From: Streptomyces caniscabiei
GTDB taxonomy: Bacteria; Actinomycetota; Actinomycetes; Streptomycetales; Streptomycetaceae
Direction of reading: 5' to 3'
Length of the DNA: 64,000 nucleotides
NCBI RefSeq assembly: GCF_014930365.1
Contig: NZ_JABXWI010000007.1
Coordinates: forward strand, 62,001-126,000
Below are positions 42,083-50,764 of the stretch, piece by piece (position 1 is the first letter of the stretch; each line of letters starts with the position of its first letter). A model generated the notes under the pieces. The model was not told the origin of the DNA. It worked only from the letters and a program-made list of their open reading frames with translations, and made no database searches. Position numbers and translations under genes: made by a program.

Positions 42083-42236
42083 GCACCGGCGACGGCCGAA
42101 GTCCGGCCTTCGATAACGGAGTTCACCCGCACGAGGGATGTCCGCCGGGGAATCCTGTTGACGGGAACCGGTCAACAGAAACTACCGTCCGTTGATACAC
42201 CGGCACGCACCGGTGACATCTGACGACGGGGGTTCG

Positions 42237-44021
42237 ATGACGTCCTACTGCCCGCACTGCGGGACACCAGGCCCTGCCGAGGCGCGCTTCTGCGTGAAGT
42301 GCGGCGGGGAACGCATGCTGGTCCCCCCGACGACGCCCCCCGTCGGGCCCCCGGCCCCACCACCACCGACGGCGCCGCCGGGCGCGCCCCCCGTCGGGCC
42401 GCCGCCACCTCCCGCGTACGTTCCCGCGTACGTTCCCGCCCCCGCGCCCCCCTCGCCCGTCGGCGCCTTCTTCGGCCGGGCTTTCCGCGGCGACTGGGGC
42501 GGCTCCGCGGCGGCCGCGCTCTGGCCGGTGGGGCTGCTCCTCGCCGCCGCGCTCGCCCTCGCCGTCCCCTCGTACGGCCAGGGCGCCGCGGACGAGGACG
42601 ACTTCGTCGGCTTCGGCGACCGTCTGGGCCTCGCGCTCGCCGCCCTCCTCCAGGGCCTCGGCGGCGGCTTCGAGATCTCCGGGAGCGAGGGCGGCGACTT
42701 CGCGGGCGACTACCGGTCCGCGGAGGCCGCCTTCACCCTGACCCTCGTCCCGCTCACGGTGACCGTCCTGTTCGTCGGGGCGCTGTTCCTCGCCGTACGG
42801 CACCTGCGCACCCGGATGGTGACCCGCGCCGCGTACGCCGGGGCCGGCGGGGGAGTGCCCGGGGCGGGAACCGGCGGCGGCCGCAGCGCCGGGCTCGAAG
42901 CGGCCGTGCGGGTCACGCTGCTGGTGACGGCCGCCGTCCTGCTGCTGGGGCTGTTCGCGCAGCCGGAGATCGCGCACGTCGAGGCCTCGACGTCCCCCTG
43001 GCGCGCCGCGCTGGGCGCGCTGCTGCTCACCGCCGCCGTCTGCGTCGGCCTGCTGCAACGCGACGACCTGGCCGCCTGGCTCGCCGTCCGCCCCGGGCCC
43101 CGGACCCTGTTCCGCGCGACCGGAACGGCCGTACGCGCCATGGTGATCGTCCTCGCCCTCTGCTCGCTCGTCACCTTCGTCGTCCTCGCGGCGAACGACG
43201 AGTGGCAGGCCGAGTGGGAGGAGGACCTCAACCCGCTCCTCCTCGTGCTGTTCGTCCTCCCCAACCTCGCCATCACCCTCCTCGGCCTCTCCTGGGGCGC
43301 GTCCGTCCAGGGCGAGGCGGGCCGTACCCGGTACGGGGACGACACCTCGTACGACTCCTCCGGCGACTACGGGCTCGTGGAGTCCGGCCCGTACGGCGAC
43401 TACGAGCGCGAGTCGTTCGGCCTCTCCGAACTCGGCGACGCCGTCAACTCCTGGGCGGTCGTGGGCGCGTTGACGCTCGGCGCGGTGTGCGCCCTGGTCC
43501 TCGGGGTCCTCGCGGCCCGCCGTTCCTCGGGGCGCGGCGAACAACTCCTCGCCGCCGGCGTCTTCTTCGGGCTCTTCCTGCTCCTCGCCGGCGTCAGCGG
43601 CCTCGGCATGGAGACGTCCGGCTCGGCGACGGCGGAACTCAGCACCGAGTTCGCGGTCGCGGGCCAGGTGGACGTGGGCCTCGACATCGCCGAGGTGCTG
43701 CTCTTCTCGCTGCTGTGGATCTTCGCCGCGGCCTTCCTCGCGCCCTATCTGGTGCAGATGGCGGGAGCGCGTACGGCGGTGATCCCACCGCCCGTCCCGG
43801 CGATGCCGAGCAGCGGACCGACGCTGGGCCACGGCGTCCCGGGGCAGCCCACCGCCCCGGCCCCCTACGAGCCTCCGCTCGTCGAACTGGGCCACCACCA
43901 CCTGCCGCCCACCGAGCCGCCCAAGTCCCGCAGCCGCACGCTGACCTGGGTGCTCACCATCGCGGCGGCCTTCGTGATCGGCGGGGGAGGAGCGGCGGCG
44001 ATCCTGCTCTGGCAGAAGTAG
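42237..44021 (+). CDS. Zinc-ribbon multi-pass membrane protein
   Basis: This 594-residue protein starts at ATG 42237, with a G-run ribosome site. The N-terminus holds a zinc ribbon (CPHCGTPGPAEARFCVKCGG), followed by a Pro-rich linker. At least ten hydrophobic segments follow, such as AALWPVGLLLAAALALAV, LVPLTVTVLFVGALFLAV and SWAVVGALTLGAVCALVLGV. Two acidic extracellular loops lie between. A final helix follows at the C-terminus. The layout fits a Streptomyces family of unknown function. A MITE-like element begins 14 bases after its stop. Confidence 0.8.
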   Translation: MTSYCPHCGTPGPAEARFCVKCGGERMLVPPTTPPVGPPAPPPPTAPPGAPPVGPPPPPAYVPAYVPAPAPPSPVGAFFGRAFRGDWGGSAAAALWPVGLLLAAALALAVPSYGQGAADEDDFVGFGDRLGLALAALLQGLGGGFEISGSEGGDFAGDYRSAEAAFTLTLVPLTVTVLFVGALFLAVRHLRTRMVTRAAYAGAGGGVPGAGTGGGRSAGLEAAVRVTLLVTAAVLLLGLFAQPEIAHVEASTSPWRAALGALLLTAAVCVGLLQRDDLAAWLAVRPGPRTLFRATGTAVRAMVIVLALCSLVTFVVLAANDEWQAEWEEDLNPLLLVLFVLPNLAITLLGLSWGASVQGEAGRTRYGDDTSYDSSGDYGLVESGPYGDYERESFGLSELGDAVNSWAVVGALTLGAVCALVLGVLAARRSSGRGEQLLAAGVFFGLFLLLAGVSGLGMETSGSATAELSTEFAVAGQVDVGLDIAEVLLFSLLWIFAAAFLAPYLVQMAGARTAVIPPPVPAMPSSGPTLGHGVPGQPTAPAPYEPPLVELGHHHLPPTEPPKSRSRTLTWVLTIAAAFVIGGGGAAAILLWQK

Positions 44022-44034
44022 GAACCGGCCCCTG

Positions 44035-44219
44035 GGGCCTGTCGTTTGGATCACGCCTGGGCCGCGGGGCGTGGCACGCACATCTGCGGCGTTGTCGTCA
44101 GTCCCCAACGCTCCGCGTTGGCTGCCTCCTCCGCCTTGCAGCTGCACGCGCCATGCCCCGCTCACCGGCAGCCAACAGGAGCCGTCGCCCGCAGTCGGCA
44201 TGATCCAAACGGCAGGCCC
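44035..44219. mobile_element. MITE-like element with 19-bp terminal inverted repeats
   Basis: The ends GGGCCTGTCGTTTGGATCA (44035-44053) and TGATCCAAACGGCAGGCCC (44201-44219) are inverted copies with one mismatch. The 185-bp body holds no gene but has a CCAACGC-TCC-GCGTTGG hairpin. Size and structure fit a non-autonomous transposon. It lies between convergent genes, and the stop codon of the PASTA gene straddles its right edge. Confidence 0.75.
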
Positions 44220-44542
44220 TAGCGGAGAACCGCGAACGGGTCCCCCGGCTCGTCCAACGCCCTGCGCAGGCCGGGCGGCGGCCCGCCGGGCCGGGGCTCC
44301 CGCACGCCCCCGCCGTCGTCGCCCGACTCGAACCACACGGTCACGGCGGCCCCGCGCGGCACCCGCACGCCGGGCGGCGGGTACTGCCGTACGACGTGGT
44401 CCACGACGGTGCGTGCGAAGTCGGGCCGGTCGGGCGCGGCGAGGAGCACCCCGCCCGCCTCGGCCGTCTCGCGCGCGTCCACGGCCATCAGCCCGACGAA
44501 CCGTGGCACACGCACTTCGGATGACTTGGGTGTTATGCGCAC
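44219..44542 (-). CDS. Small PASTA-domain protein
   Basis: This 107-residue protein starts at GTG 44542. A single PASTA repeat is visible: VPRFVGLMAVDARETAEAGG, then VVDHVVRQYPPPGVRVPRGA and AAVTVWFE. There is no signal peptide or membrane helix, unlike PASTA kinases. The C-terminus is Pro/Gly-rich and ends FAVLR. Its TAG stop is made across the junction with the MITE-like element, so the original end may have been altered. Confidence 0.82.
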   Translation of the reverse strand: MRITPKSSEVRVPRFVGLMAVDARETAEAGGVLLAAPDRPDFARTVVDHVVRQYPPPGVRVPRGAAVTVWFESGDDGGGVREPRPGGPPPGLRRALDEPGDPFAVLR

Positions 44543-44657
44543 AGATGTTCACCCCCAGCGGTACCGGCAGGGTAACCGCCGAGCGCCCCCGCCCGGAAGC
44601 ACTGCGTGGCAATCTGCGGCAAAGCGCTACGGTGGGTGACGAGTTGCCGAAATCCCG

Positions 44658-44737
44658 AACAGCCGGATCGCCCAACAGCCGGATCGCCCAACAGCCGGAT
44701 CGCCCAACGGCCGGATCGCCCAACGGCCGGGCGCCGA
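44658..44737. repeat. Five tandem 16-bp repeats
   Basis: The unit AACAGCCGGATCGCCC occurs three times exactly and twice with small changes (44658-44737). It is followed by a 15-bp pair on GAACCGCGGGACGCG. The region is non-coding, between the PASTA gene and the IS-like element. Confidence 0.85.
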
Positions 44738-44962
44738 ACCGCGGGACGCGGAACTGCGGGACGCGGAACCGCCTGGCGGCTACCGGGATTCATTCGCAGT
44801 GCTCCGGGGTTCACCCCGGAGGTGAAGCGGATCTCATGCCTGCGACGCGGAGCGTCGCGGTGTCGTTCCGGCGGAGCCGGACTGTGTGCTGCGGCGACGG
44901 GTGAAGGTTCGCTCGCATGTTCCCGATGACGGCACTCGTTCGATCTGCCTAGTGTGATCGTC

Positions 44963-46050
44963 ATGCAGCTCCGGTACGCCTTCCGCGTGTACCCGGATGC
45001 GGGTCAGCGGATCGCAAACGGACCGTGGAGCGGTCCTGGCTGGATGAGGTGTCCGCGGTGGTCCTGCAGCAGTCGCTGCGCGACGCCGAGGCCGCCTACA
45101 AGAACTTCTTCGCCTCCCTCAAGGGCACCCGCAAGGGCCCGAAACTGGGTGCGCCCCGGTTCAAGTCCCGCAAGGACGCCCGGCAGTCGATCCGGTTCAC
45201 CGCAAACGCCCGGTGGAACATCACCGACAAAGGGCGCCTGAACCTGCCGAAGATCGGGGCGGTGAAGGTGAAGTGGTCCCGCACCCTGCCCGCCACCCCC
45301 ACCTCCGTCACCGTCATCAAGGACGCGGCCGGCAGGTTCTTCGCCTCCTTCGTCATCGACACCGACCCCGCCGAAGACGCCGCCCGGATGCCCGAGTCGG
45401 ACCAGAGCATCGACCTCGGCCTCACCCACTTCGCCGTCCTCTCCGACGGCACGAAGATCGACTCACCCCGGTTCCTGCGCCGGGCGGAGAAGAAGCTGAA
45501 GAAGGCCCAGAGGGACCTGTCCCGCAGACAGAAGGGATCGAAGAACCGGGAGAAGGCACGCCTGAAGGTCGCCCGCGCCCATGCCAAGGTCACCGACGCC
45601 CGCAAAGAGTTCCACCACCAGCTCTCCACCCGGCTGATCTCCGAGAACCAAGGAATTGCCGTGGAGGACCTGTCGGTGACGGGACTGGCGCGTACCAGGC
45701 TGGCCAAGTCCGTCCACGACGCGGGCTGGACGGCGTTCGTGACCATGCTGGAATACAAAGCGGAACGGTACGGACGCACCCTCATCAAGATCGGCCGGTA
45801 CGAGCCGACGAGTCAGGTCTGCTCCACCTGCGGGATCAAGGACGGTCCCAAACCCCTGCACATCCGGGAATGGACATGTACCGCCTGCGGCACGGTCCAC
45901 GACCGGGATCACAACGCCGCACTCAACGTGAAACAGGCCGCCGGACTGGCGGTATCAGCCTGCGGAGCGCCGGTAAGACCAGAATCCGTTCTGGCGCAGC
46001 GCGAAGAAACAGGAAGCCACGGATTCCCCACCGGAAACCGTGCCGCGTAG
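44963..46050 (+). pseudogene. tnpB: TnpB (RuvC-like RNA-guided nuclease family), internally deleted and frameshifted
   Basis: The N-terminus MQLRYAFRVYPDAGQRIA starts at ATG 44963, but at about 45015 the frame changes and reading resumes at KRTVERSWLDEVSAVVLQ. About 50 residues of the normal N-terminal region are missing at the junction. From there all nuclease marks are kept: SIDLGLTHFAVL (RuvC I Asp), GIAVEDLSVTGL (RuvC II Glu), a CSTCG/CTACG zinc finger and DRDHNAALNV (RuvC III Asp). A truncated product from GTG 45025 is conceivable. TnpB proteins cut DNA guided by the RNA from the element's right end. Confidence 0.85.
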
Positions 46051-46101
46051 CGGCACAGCAACCGGTGGGAAAGGCCAGAATCCTCGCCCTTCAGGGCGAG
46101 G
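46027..46101 (+). ncRNA. Guide-RNA-like structured right end of the TnpB element
   Basis: Nested stems are visible. The outer CCCACCGG (46027-46034) pairs with CCGGTGGG (46062-46069), enclosing GTGCCGC (46040-46046) and GCGGCAC (46050-46056). The terminal CCTCGCCCT/AGGGCGAGG hairpin follows. It overlaps the tnpB stop and ends at the element border, where TnpB guide RNA scaffolds lie. Transcription is not shown. Confidence 0.55.
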
Positions 46102-46107
46102 AGCATG

Positions 46108-46614
46108 TCAAAGCGTCAGTCGGTAGCAGTGGCCCGGACGGCCCGAGACGGGTGTCGTGAACGTCTCCGCCAGTTCCATCCCCAGCCGCCGCGTGACGGC
46201 GATGGACCGCTCGTTGCGCGCGTCGACCATGGCGACGACGCCGCCGACACCGGCCGCCCGCACCCGCTCCAGGGTCTGGGCCGCGGCGGCGGTCACGTAC
46301 CCCTTGCCCCAGTGGTCGCGGGCGAGCCGCCAGCCGATCTCGATCTCGCCGGTCGGGCCCCACGCGCGGGGCCACGGCTGGGCCCCGGTGAAGCCGATGG
46401 CCCGGCCCTCCTCGTCGAGCAGCGTCCACAGGCAGAACCCGTGCTCGGCGTCGTGGCGGCGCTGGCGCGCGGTGAGCTCCTCGTAGACGGACAGCTCGGC
46501 CGACCGGCCGCCGTGGAACTCCATGACGTCGGGATCGTCGAAGATCCGGTGCCAGGCGAAGGCGTCCTCGTCGGTGGGGACACGCAGCCGTACGTCGGGC
46601 AGAGCTCGGTTCAC
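46108..46614 (-). CDS. GNAT-family acetyltransferase, RimJ/RimL type
   Basis: This 168-residue protein is read from GTG 46614, with AAGGG seven bases before; ATG 46662 is in frame but a TATTCA -10-like box lies between them. The RimJ/L motifs are VRLRVPTDEDAFAWHRIFDD, IGWRLARDHWGKGYVTAAAA and NERSIAVTRRLGMELAETF. The stop TGA (46108-46110) is at the very border of the IS-like element, so the last residues may have been set by the insertion. Confidence 0.9.
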   Translation of the reverse strand: MNRALPDVRLRVPTDEDAFAWHRIFDDPDVMEFHGGRSAELSVYEELTARQRRHDAEHGFCLWTLLDEEGRAIGFTGAQPWPRAWGPTGEIEIGWRLARDHWGKGYVTAAAAQTLERVRAAGVGGVVAMVDARNERSIAVTRRLGMELAETFTTPVSGRPGHCYRLTL

Positions 46615-46773
46615 AGGGCAGCCCTTCAGCCGATGATCGGTACCGCTGAATAGACTGCCCATGTCCGACGACCGTCGGCACATGTTTTCCGGCCGTCCGG
46701 TTCCCCGGGCGTCCAGCAGGCCTTGCTCCGATCCCGCTGCATCGATCCTTCTACTTCTTGGGGAGAACCCGTC

Positions 46774-48066
46774 GTGACCGAGCCCCAGCCCCTTACCGAA
46801 CACACCGCCGATGTGATCGTCGTCGGGGCCGGGCCAGCCGGTTCCACCACCGCGTACTACCTGGCCAAGGCCGGGCTGGACGTACTGCTCCTGGAGAAGA
46901 CCAGCTTCCCCAGGGAGAAGGTCTGCGGCGACGGCCTCACCCCGCGCGCCACCAAGCAGCTCGTGGCGATGGGCATCGACATCTCCGAAGAGGCCGGCTG
47001 GCTCCGCAACAAGGGCCTGCGGATCATCGGCGGCGGCGTCCGTCTCCAGCTCGACTGGCCGGATCTCGCCGCCTACCCGAACTACGGACTCGTCCGCAAG
47101 CGCGACGACTTCGACGAGCAACTCGCCCGCCAGGCGCAGAAGGCGGGCGCCCGGCTGTACGAGCAGTGCAACGTGGGCGCGCCGATCATCGACGACCGCA
47201 CGGGCCGGATCACCGGTGTGCACGCCAAGCTCGGCGACGAGAAGCGCGAAGTCACCTTCCACGCCCCGCTGGTGGTCGCGGCCGACGGCAACTCCACCCG
47301 GCTCTCCCTCGCGATGGGCCTGCACCGCCGCGAGGACCGTCCGATGGGCGTCGCGGTCCGCACGTACTTCACCTCGCCGCGCCACGACGACGACTACCTG
47401 GAGTCCTGGCTGGAGCTGTGGGACAAGCGCGGACCCGGCGAGGACCGGCTGCTCCCCGGCTACGGCTGGATCTTCGGCATGGGCGACGGCACGTCCAACG
47501 TCGGTCTGGGCGTGCTCAACACGTCCTCCGCCTTCAAGGAGCTGGACTGGCGCGACGTCCTGAAGGCCTGGTGCGCGTCCATGCCCGAGGAGTGGGGCTA
47601 CACCCCCGAGAACATGACCGGGCCCATCCGCGGCGCCGCCCTCCCGATGGCCTTCAACCGCCAACCGCACTACACCAAGGGCCTGCTGCTGGTCGGCGAC
47701 GCCGGCGGCATGGTGAACCCCTTCAACGGCGAGGGCATCGCCTACGCGATGGAATCCGGCCAGATCGCCGCCGACGTCATCGTCCAGGCCCACGCCCGCG
47801 CCACCCCCGGGCAGCGTGAACTCGCTCTCCAGCGCTACCCGCAGGTCCTCAAGGACACCTTCGGCGGCTACTACACGATGGGCCGCGCCTTCGTGAAGCT
47901 CATCGGCAACCCGAAGATCATGAAGCTCGCCACGCAGCGGGGCCTGACCCACCCGCTGCTGATGAAGTTCACCCTGAAGATGCTGGCCAACCTGACCGAC
48001 CCCACCGGCGGCGACGCGATGGACCGCATCATCAACGGCCTGAGCAAGGTGGCCCCGAAGGCCTGA
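46774..48066 (+). CDS. Geranylgeranyl reductase-family FAD enzyme (probable menaquinone side-chain reductase)
   Basis: This 430-residue protein starts at GTG 46774, with GGGAG eight bases before. It has the FAD-binding motif VIVVGAGPAGSTTAYYLAKA, then KVCGDGLTPRATKQL, VAADGNSTRLSLAMG and LLLVGDAGGMVNPFNGEGIA. The family saturates isoprenoid double bonds. Mycobacterial MenJ reduces menaquinone tails, and Streptomyces menaquinones are partly hydrogenated; together with the neighbouring ubiE and nuo genes, a menaquinone role is likely. No specific substrate residue proves it. Confidence 0.88.
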   Translation: MTEPQPLTEHTADVIVVGAGPAGSTTAYYLAKAGLDVLLLEKTSFPREKVCGDGLTPRATKQLVAMGIDISEEAGWLRNKGLRIIGGGVRLQLDWPDLAAYPNYGLVRKRDDFDEQLARQAQKAGARLYEQCNVGAPIIDDRTGRITGVHAKLGDEKREVTFHAPLVVAADGNSTRLSLAMGLHRREDRPMGVAVRTYFTSPRHDDDYLESWLELWDKRGPGEDRLLPGYGWIFGMGDGTSNVGLGVLNTSSAFKELDWRDVLKAWCASMPEEWGYTPENMTGPIRGAALPMAFNRQPHYTKGLLLVGDAGGMVNPFNGEGIAYAMESGQIAADVIVQAHARATPGQRELALQRYPQVLKDTFGGYYTMGRAFVKLIGNPKIMKLATQRGLTHPLLMKFTLKMLANLTDPTGGDAMDRIINGLSKVAPKA

Positions 48067-48179
48067 CCCGGGCCCGGCGGGGCGGCCACCGCGCCCCGCC
48101 CACGCGGGCCGAACCCCTGTGCGCCCCCTGGGGGTCCGCCGCCGTCCCGGAGCGCGGAACACCTGGGGGGTGGGGTGAA

Positions 48180-48254
48180 AGGCGCCCTGCGGGGCGCCTG
48201 TGGCCTTTCCCGGGCAGCCCGAGGGCCGCTGTCCCCTACGGGGAGAGCGGCCCT
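48180..48254. terminator. Two hairpins between convergent genes
   Basis: AGGCGCC (48180-48186) pairs with GGCGCCT (48193-48199), and AGGGCCGC (48222-48229) pairs with GCGGCCCT (48247-48254). Both sit between the reductase stop and the NlpC/P60 stop, so they can terminate both. No long T-run follows. Confidence 0.65.
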
Positions 48255-48282
48255 TCGAGAATGTCCTGGGCGACCGCGTGGG

Positions 48283-49089
48283 TCAGAGCACGCGCACCGC
48301 GCCCGTCGCCGGGTAGCCGGAGAGGTCCTGGATGACGACGCCCTTGGAGGGGTTCGCCGCGTCCAGGTACTGGCCGTTCCCGACGTAGACACCCACGTGG
48401 TACGCCGAACCCTTGGCGCCCCAGTACAGGATGTCGCCGACCTGGAGGTTCGACAGCGAGACCTCGGTGCCCTGCATCGACTGGTCCTGCGAGACCCGGG
48501 GAAGGTCCACGCCGACCTGCTTGAACGCGGCCTGCACGAGCGAGGAGCAGTCCCACGCGTTGGGGCCGGTGGCGCCCATGACGTAGGCGTCGCCGAGCTG
48601 CGCCTTCAGGAACGAGATGACCGTGCCGACGCTGCCGGAGGCGGGCGCCGTCGCGGTCGAGGTCGCCGTCGACGAGTTGGTCGAGAGGGTGGCCCGCTCA
48701 CTGTCACGCGAGGCACGCTCGGCGGCGGCCTTGCGCTCGGCCTCCTCGGCGGCCTTCTTCCGGGCCTCTTCCTTCTTCGCCTTGGCGAGGTCCTTGTCGG
48801 CCTGCTTGGCCGCCTCTTCGGCGGCCGCGTCACGCTCGGCCTGCAGCTGGTAGTCGGCCGCCATCGCCTGCGTGGCGTCCGCGGACTGCGCGGCCTGCGT
48901 GGCCAGGTCGGCCGTGAGGGTGGGCAGTTCGAGCGTCTGCGTCACCGGCTCCGCGGCGAACGCGGCCGTCGACGCGCCGGCCACGGCCACGGTGCTGAGA
49001 ACGCCACCGGCGACTCCGGCGCGCATCGCGATCGAGGACGCGTTGCGGCGGGGCTTCCGGTGGCTGCGTATGTGAGCGGTGTGGGACAT
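48283..49089 (-). CDS. Secreted NlpC/P60 (C40) peptidoglycan hydrolase
   Basis: This 268-residue protein is read from ATG 49089; ATG starts at 49119 and upstream are also in frame. A signal peptide (MRAGVAGGVLSTVAVAGAST, then AAFAAEP) leads into a long Ala/Lys/Glu coiled coil (AAKQADKDLAKAKKEEARKK). The C-terminal NlpC/P60 domain has the catalytic Cys in AWDCSSLVQAAFKQVGV and His in AYHVGVYVGNGQYLDAA. It cleaves cell-wall peptides, probably during growth or germination. Confidence 0.92.
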   Translation of the reverse strand: MSHTAHIRSHRKPRRNASSIAMRAGVAGGVLSTVAVAGASTAAFAAEPVTQTLELPTLTADLATQAAQSADATQAMAADYQLQAERDAAAEEAAKQADKDLAKAKKEEARKKAAEEAERKAAAERASRDSERATLSTNSSTATSTATAPASGSVGTVISFLKAQLGDAYVMGATGPNAWDCSSLVQAAFKQVGVDLPRVSQDQSMQGTEVSLSNLQVGDILYWGAKGSAYHVGVYVGNGQYLDAANPSKGVVIQDLSGYPATGAVRVL

Positions 49090-49177
49090 GGGTACAAGCG
49101 GTACCAGCGACTCCTCCATACCTTCAAGAAACGTGTGCTGCGCCACAGTTGTTCAACGGAGGCCGCAAATTCCTCCC

Positions 49178-49197
49178 GCGTCACTCTTTATTGACGC
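49178..49197. promoter_or_regulatory. Perfect inverted repeat upstream of the NlpC/P60 gene
   Basis: GCGTCA and TGACGC are separated by 8 AT-rich bases, about 90 bases before the NlpC/P60 start. It may be an operator or part of the promoter. No c-di-AMP (ydaO) riboswitch signature was found in this region. Confidence 0.4.
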
Positions 49198-49687
49198 CGT
49201 AACGGGCATAGCGGACAGGGTCGAACAGGCCTTTGATCATGCGCTTTCGTGATTACGCCCGAATTGCCCTGCGCTTACCATCGATCGCAGCGAGTGGCCA
49301 AGGCCGGTTGATTTGATCTCGGTCCGATGTGGCGCAGGTCACGGAACGGTCACCCGCTCCGGCGGCGTCCCGCGCGGGAGTGGCTCCGCCCGGCGCTCGT
49401 GAATGCGTGCACACGTCCACATCCGTCGCGGGACCTCCCCCCGGGGTGTGAACGGGGTGCTCTATCAAGGGGTCCCGTCCAGCACCAATTTGCATGCAGC
49501 GGAACTCTCTTGATATGGAGACGACCTGCGTGACCAGCGGTAACGAGCTAAAATGTCACTTCTGGTGATCAGTCTGGCGCTTCGTGTACGAAGATCGTCG
49601 CTCATCCGACTTCATGATCCTTCGTCAGGTGGTGGAGATCACAAACTCGGTGCTGCACCCGTGTCGCAGATCACAGACCGGCAGGCA
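49198..49687. other. Long divergent intergenic region between the NlpC/P60 gene and nuo
   Basis: No convincing gene is seen in these 490 bases. The region is less GC-rich than its flanks and should hold the divergent promoters. A GGTCAC direct repeat occurs at about 49338-49352. No riboswitch or tRNA could be recognised. Confidence 0.5.
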
Positions 49688-49725
49688 TAGGATGCGGGGC
49701 AGTTGGGCTTGTGACCTGCTTCACA
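49688..49725 (+). promoter_or_regulatory. nuo promoter region with a Rex-type operator
   Basis: TAGGAT (49688-49693) fits a -10 box. Seventeen bases after it ends, TGTGACCTGCTTCACA (49710-49725) matches the Streptomyces Rex operator TGTGAACGCGTTCACA in both half-sites. A repressor bound there would block early transcription. Rex senses the NADH/NAD+ ratio and is known to control respiratory operons. Confidence 0.75.
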
Positions 49726-49835
49726 TGTTCGCGATCTTCGTCGAGACAGGCGGGGTTCGTGTGGCCGGTGGGGCGGGAGAGCAGGACCCACGCAATCCGC
49801 CAGCAGTCAGTGCCGACTGAGAGGAGCGAGGAGCG

Positions 49836-50195
49836 GTGAACGCCTATGCGCCCATCCTCGTACTGGGAGCCCTCGGGGCAGGCTTTGCGATCTTCTCCGT
49901 GATCATGGCCACGCTGATCGGCCCGAAGCGCTACAACCGGGCCAAGCTCGAGGCTTACGAGTGCGGGATCGAGCCCACCCCCACGCCGGCCGGCGGCGGG
50001 CGTTTCCCCATCAAGTACTACCTGACGGCGATGCTCTTCATCGTCTTCGACATCGAGATCGTCTTCCTCTACCCGTGGGCCGTCACCTTCGACGCCCTGG
50101 GTGTTTTCGGGCTCGTGGAGATGCTGCTCTTCGTGCTCACCGTCTTCGTCGCCTACGCGTACGTCTGGCGCCGCGGCGGCCTGGAATGGGACTGA
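49836..50195 (+). CDS. nuoA: NADH-quinone oxidoreductase subunit A
   Basis: This 119-residue membrane subunit starts at GTG 49836, after GAGGAG. Three helices are visible, with the conserved loop LEAYECGIEPTPTPAGGG (Cys on the quinone-side loop) and FDIEIVFLYPWAV. It is the first gene of the Complex I operon, directed by the promoter and Rex-like site about 120 bases upstream. Confidence 0.97.
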   Translation: MNAYAPILVLGALGAGFAIFSVIMATLIGPKRYNRAKLEAYECGIEPTPTPAGGGRFPIKYYLTAMLFIVFDIEIVFLYPWAVTFDALGVFGLVEMLLFVLTVFVAYAYVWRRGGLEWD

Positions 50196-50209
50196 GGGGC
50201 CTTTAAGCC

Positions 50210-50760
<551 letters not shown>

Positions 50761-50764
<4 letters not shown>

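Larger units (their letters stand above)
44802..46105 (+). mobile_element. TnpB-only IS200/IS605-type element, decayed
   Basis: The left end has a perfect hairpin with TTCA loop (CTCCGGGG at 44802-44809, CCCCGGAG at 44814-44821) and two more small GGA-loop hairpins. The right end has CTCGCCC-TTCA-GGGCGAG at 46083-46100. Between them is one disrupted tnpB. No TnpA transposase is present. Exact borders are uncertain by some bases; the right border lies at the stop of the GNAT gene. Confidence 0.75.

Noticed and set aside
42123..44723. An 866-codon minus-strand frame
   Set aside because: Antisense to the zinc-ribbon membrane gene and running through the MITE-like element; no protein-like composition.
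44658..44770. CRISPR array
   Set aside because: The units are directly adjacent with no spacers, and no cas gene is in the window. The same holds for the 24-bp array at 18327.
49090..49835. c-di-AMP (ydaO) riboswitch upstream of the NlpC/P60 gene
   Set aside because: The conserved CCGAACCCG and AGCTAACC-type segments were looked for on the minus strand and not seen.
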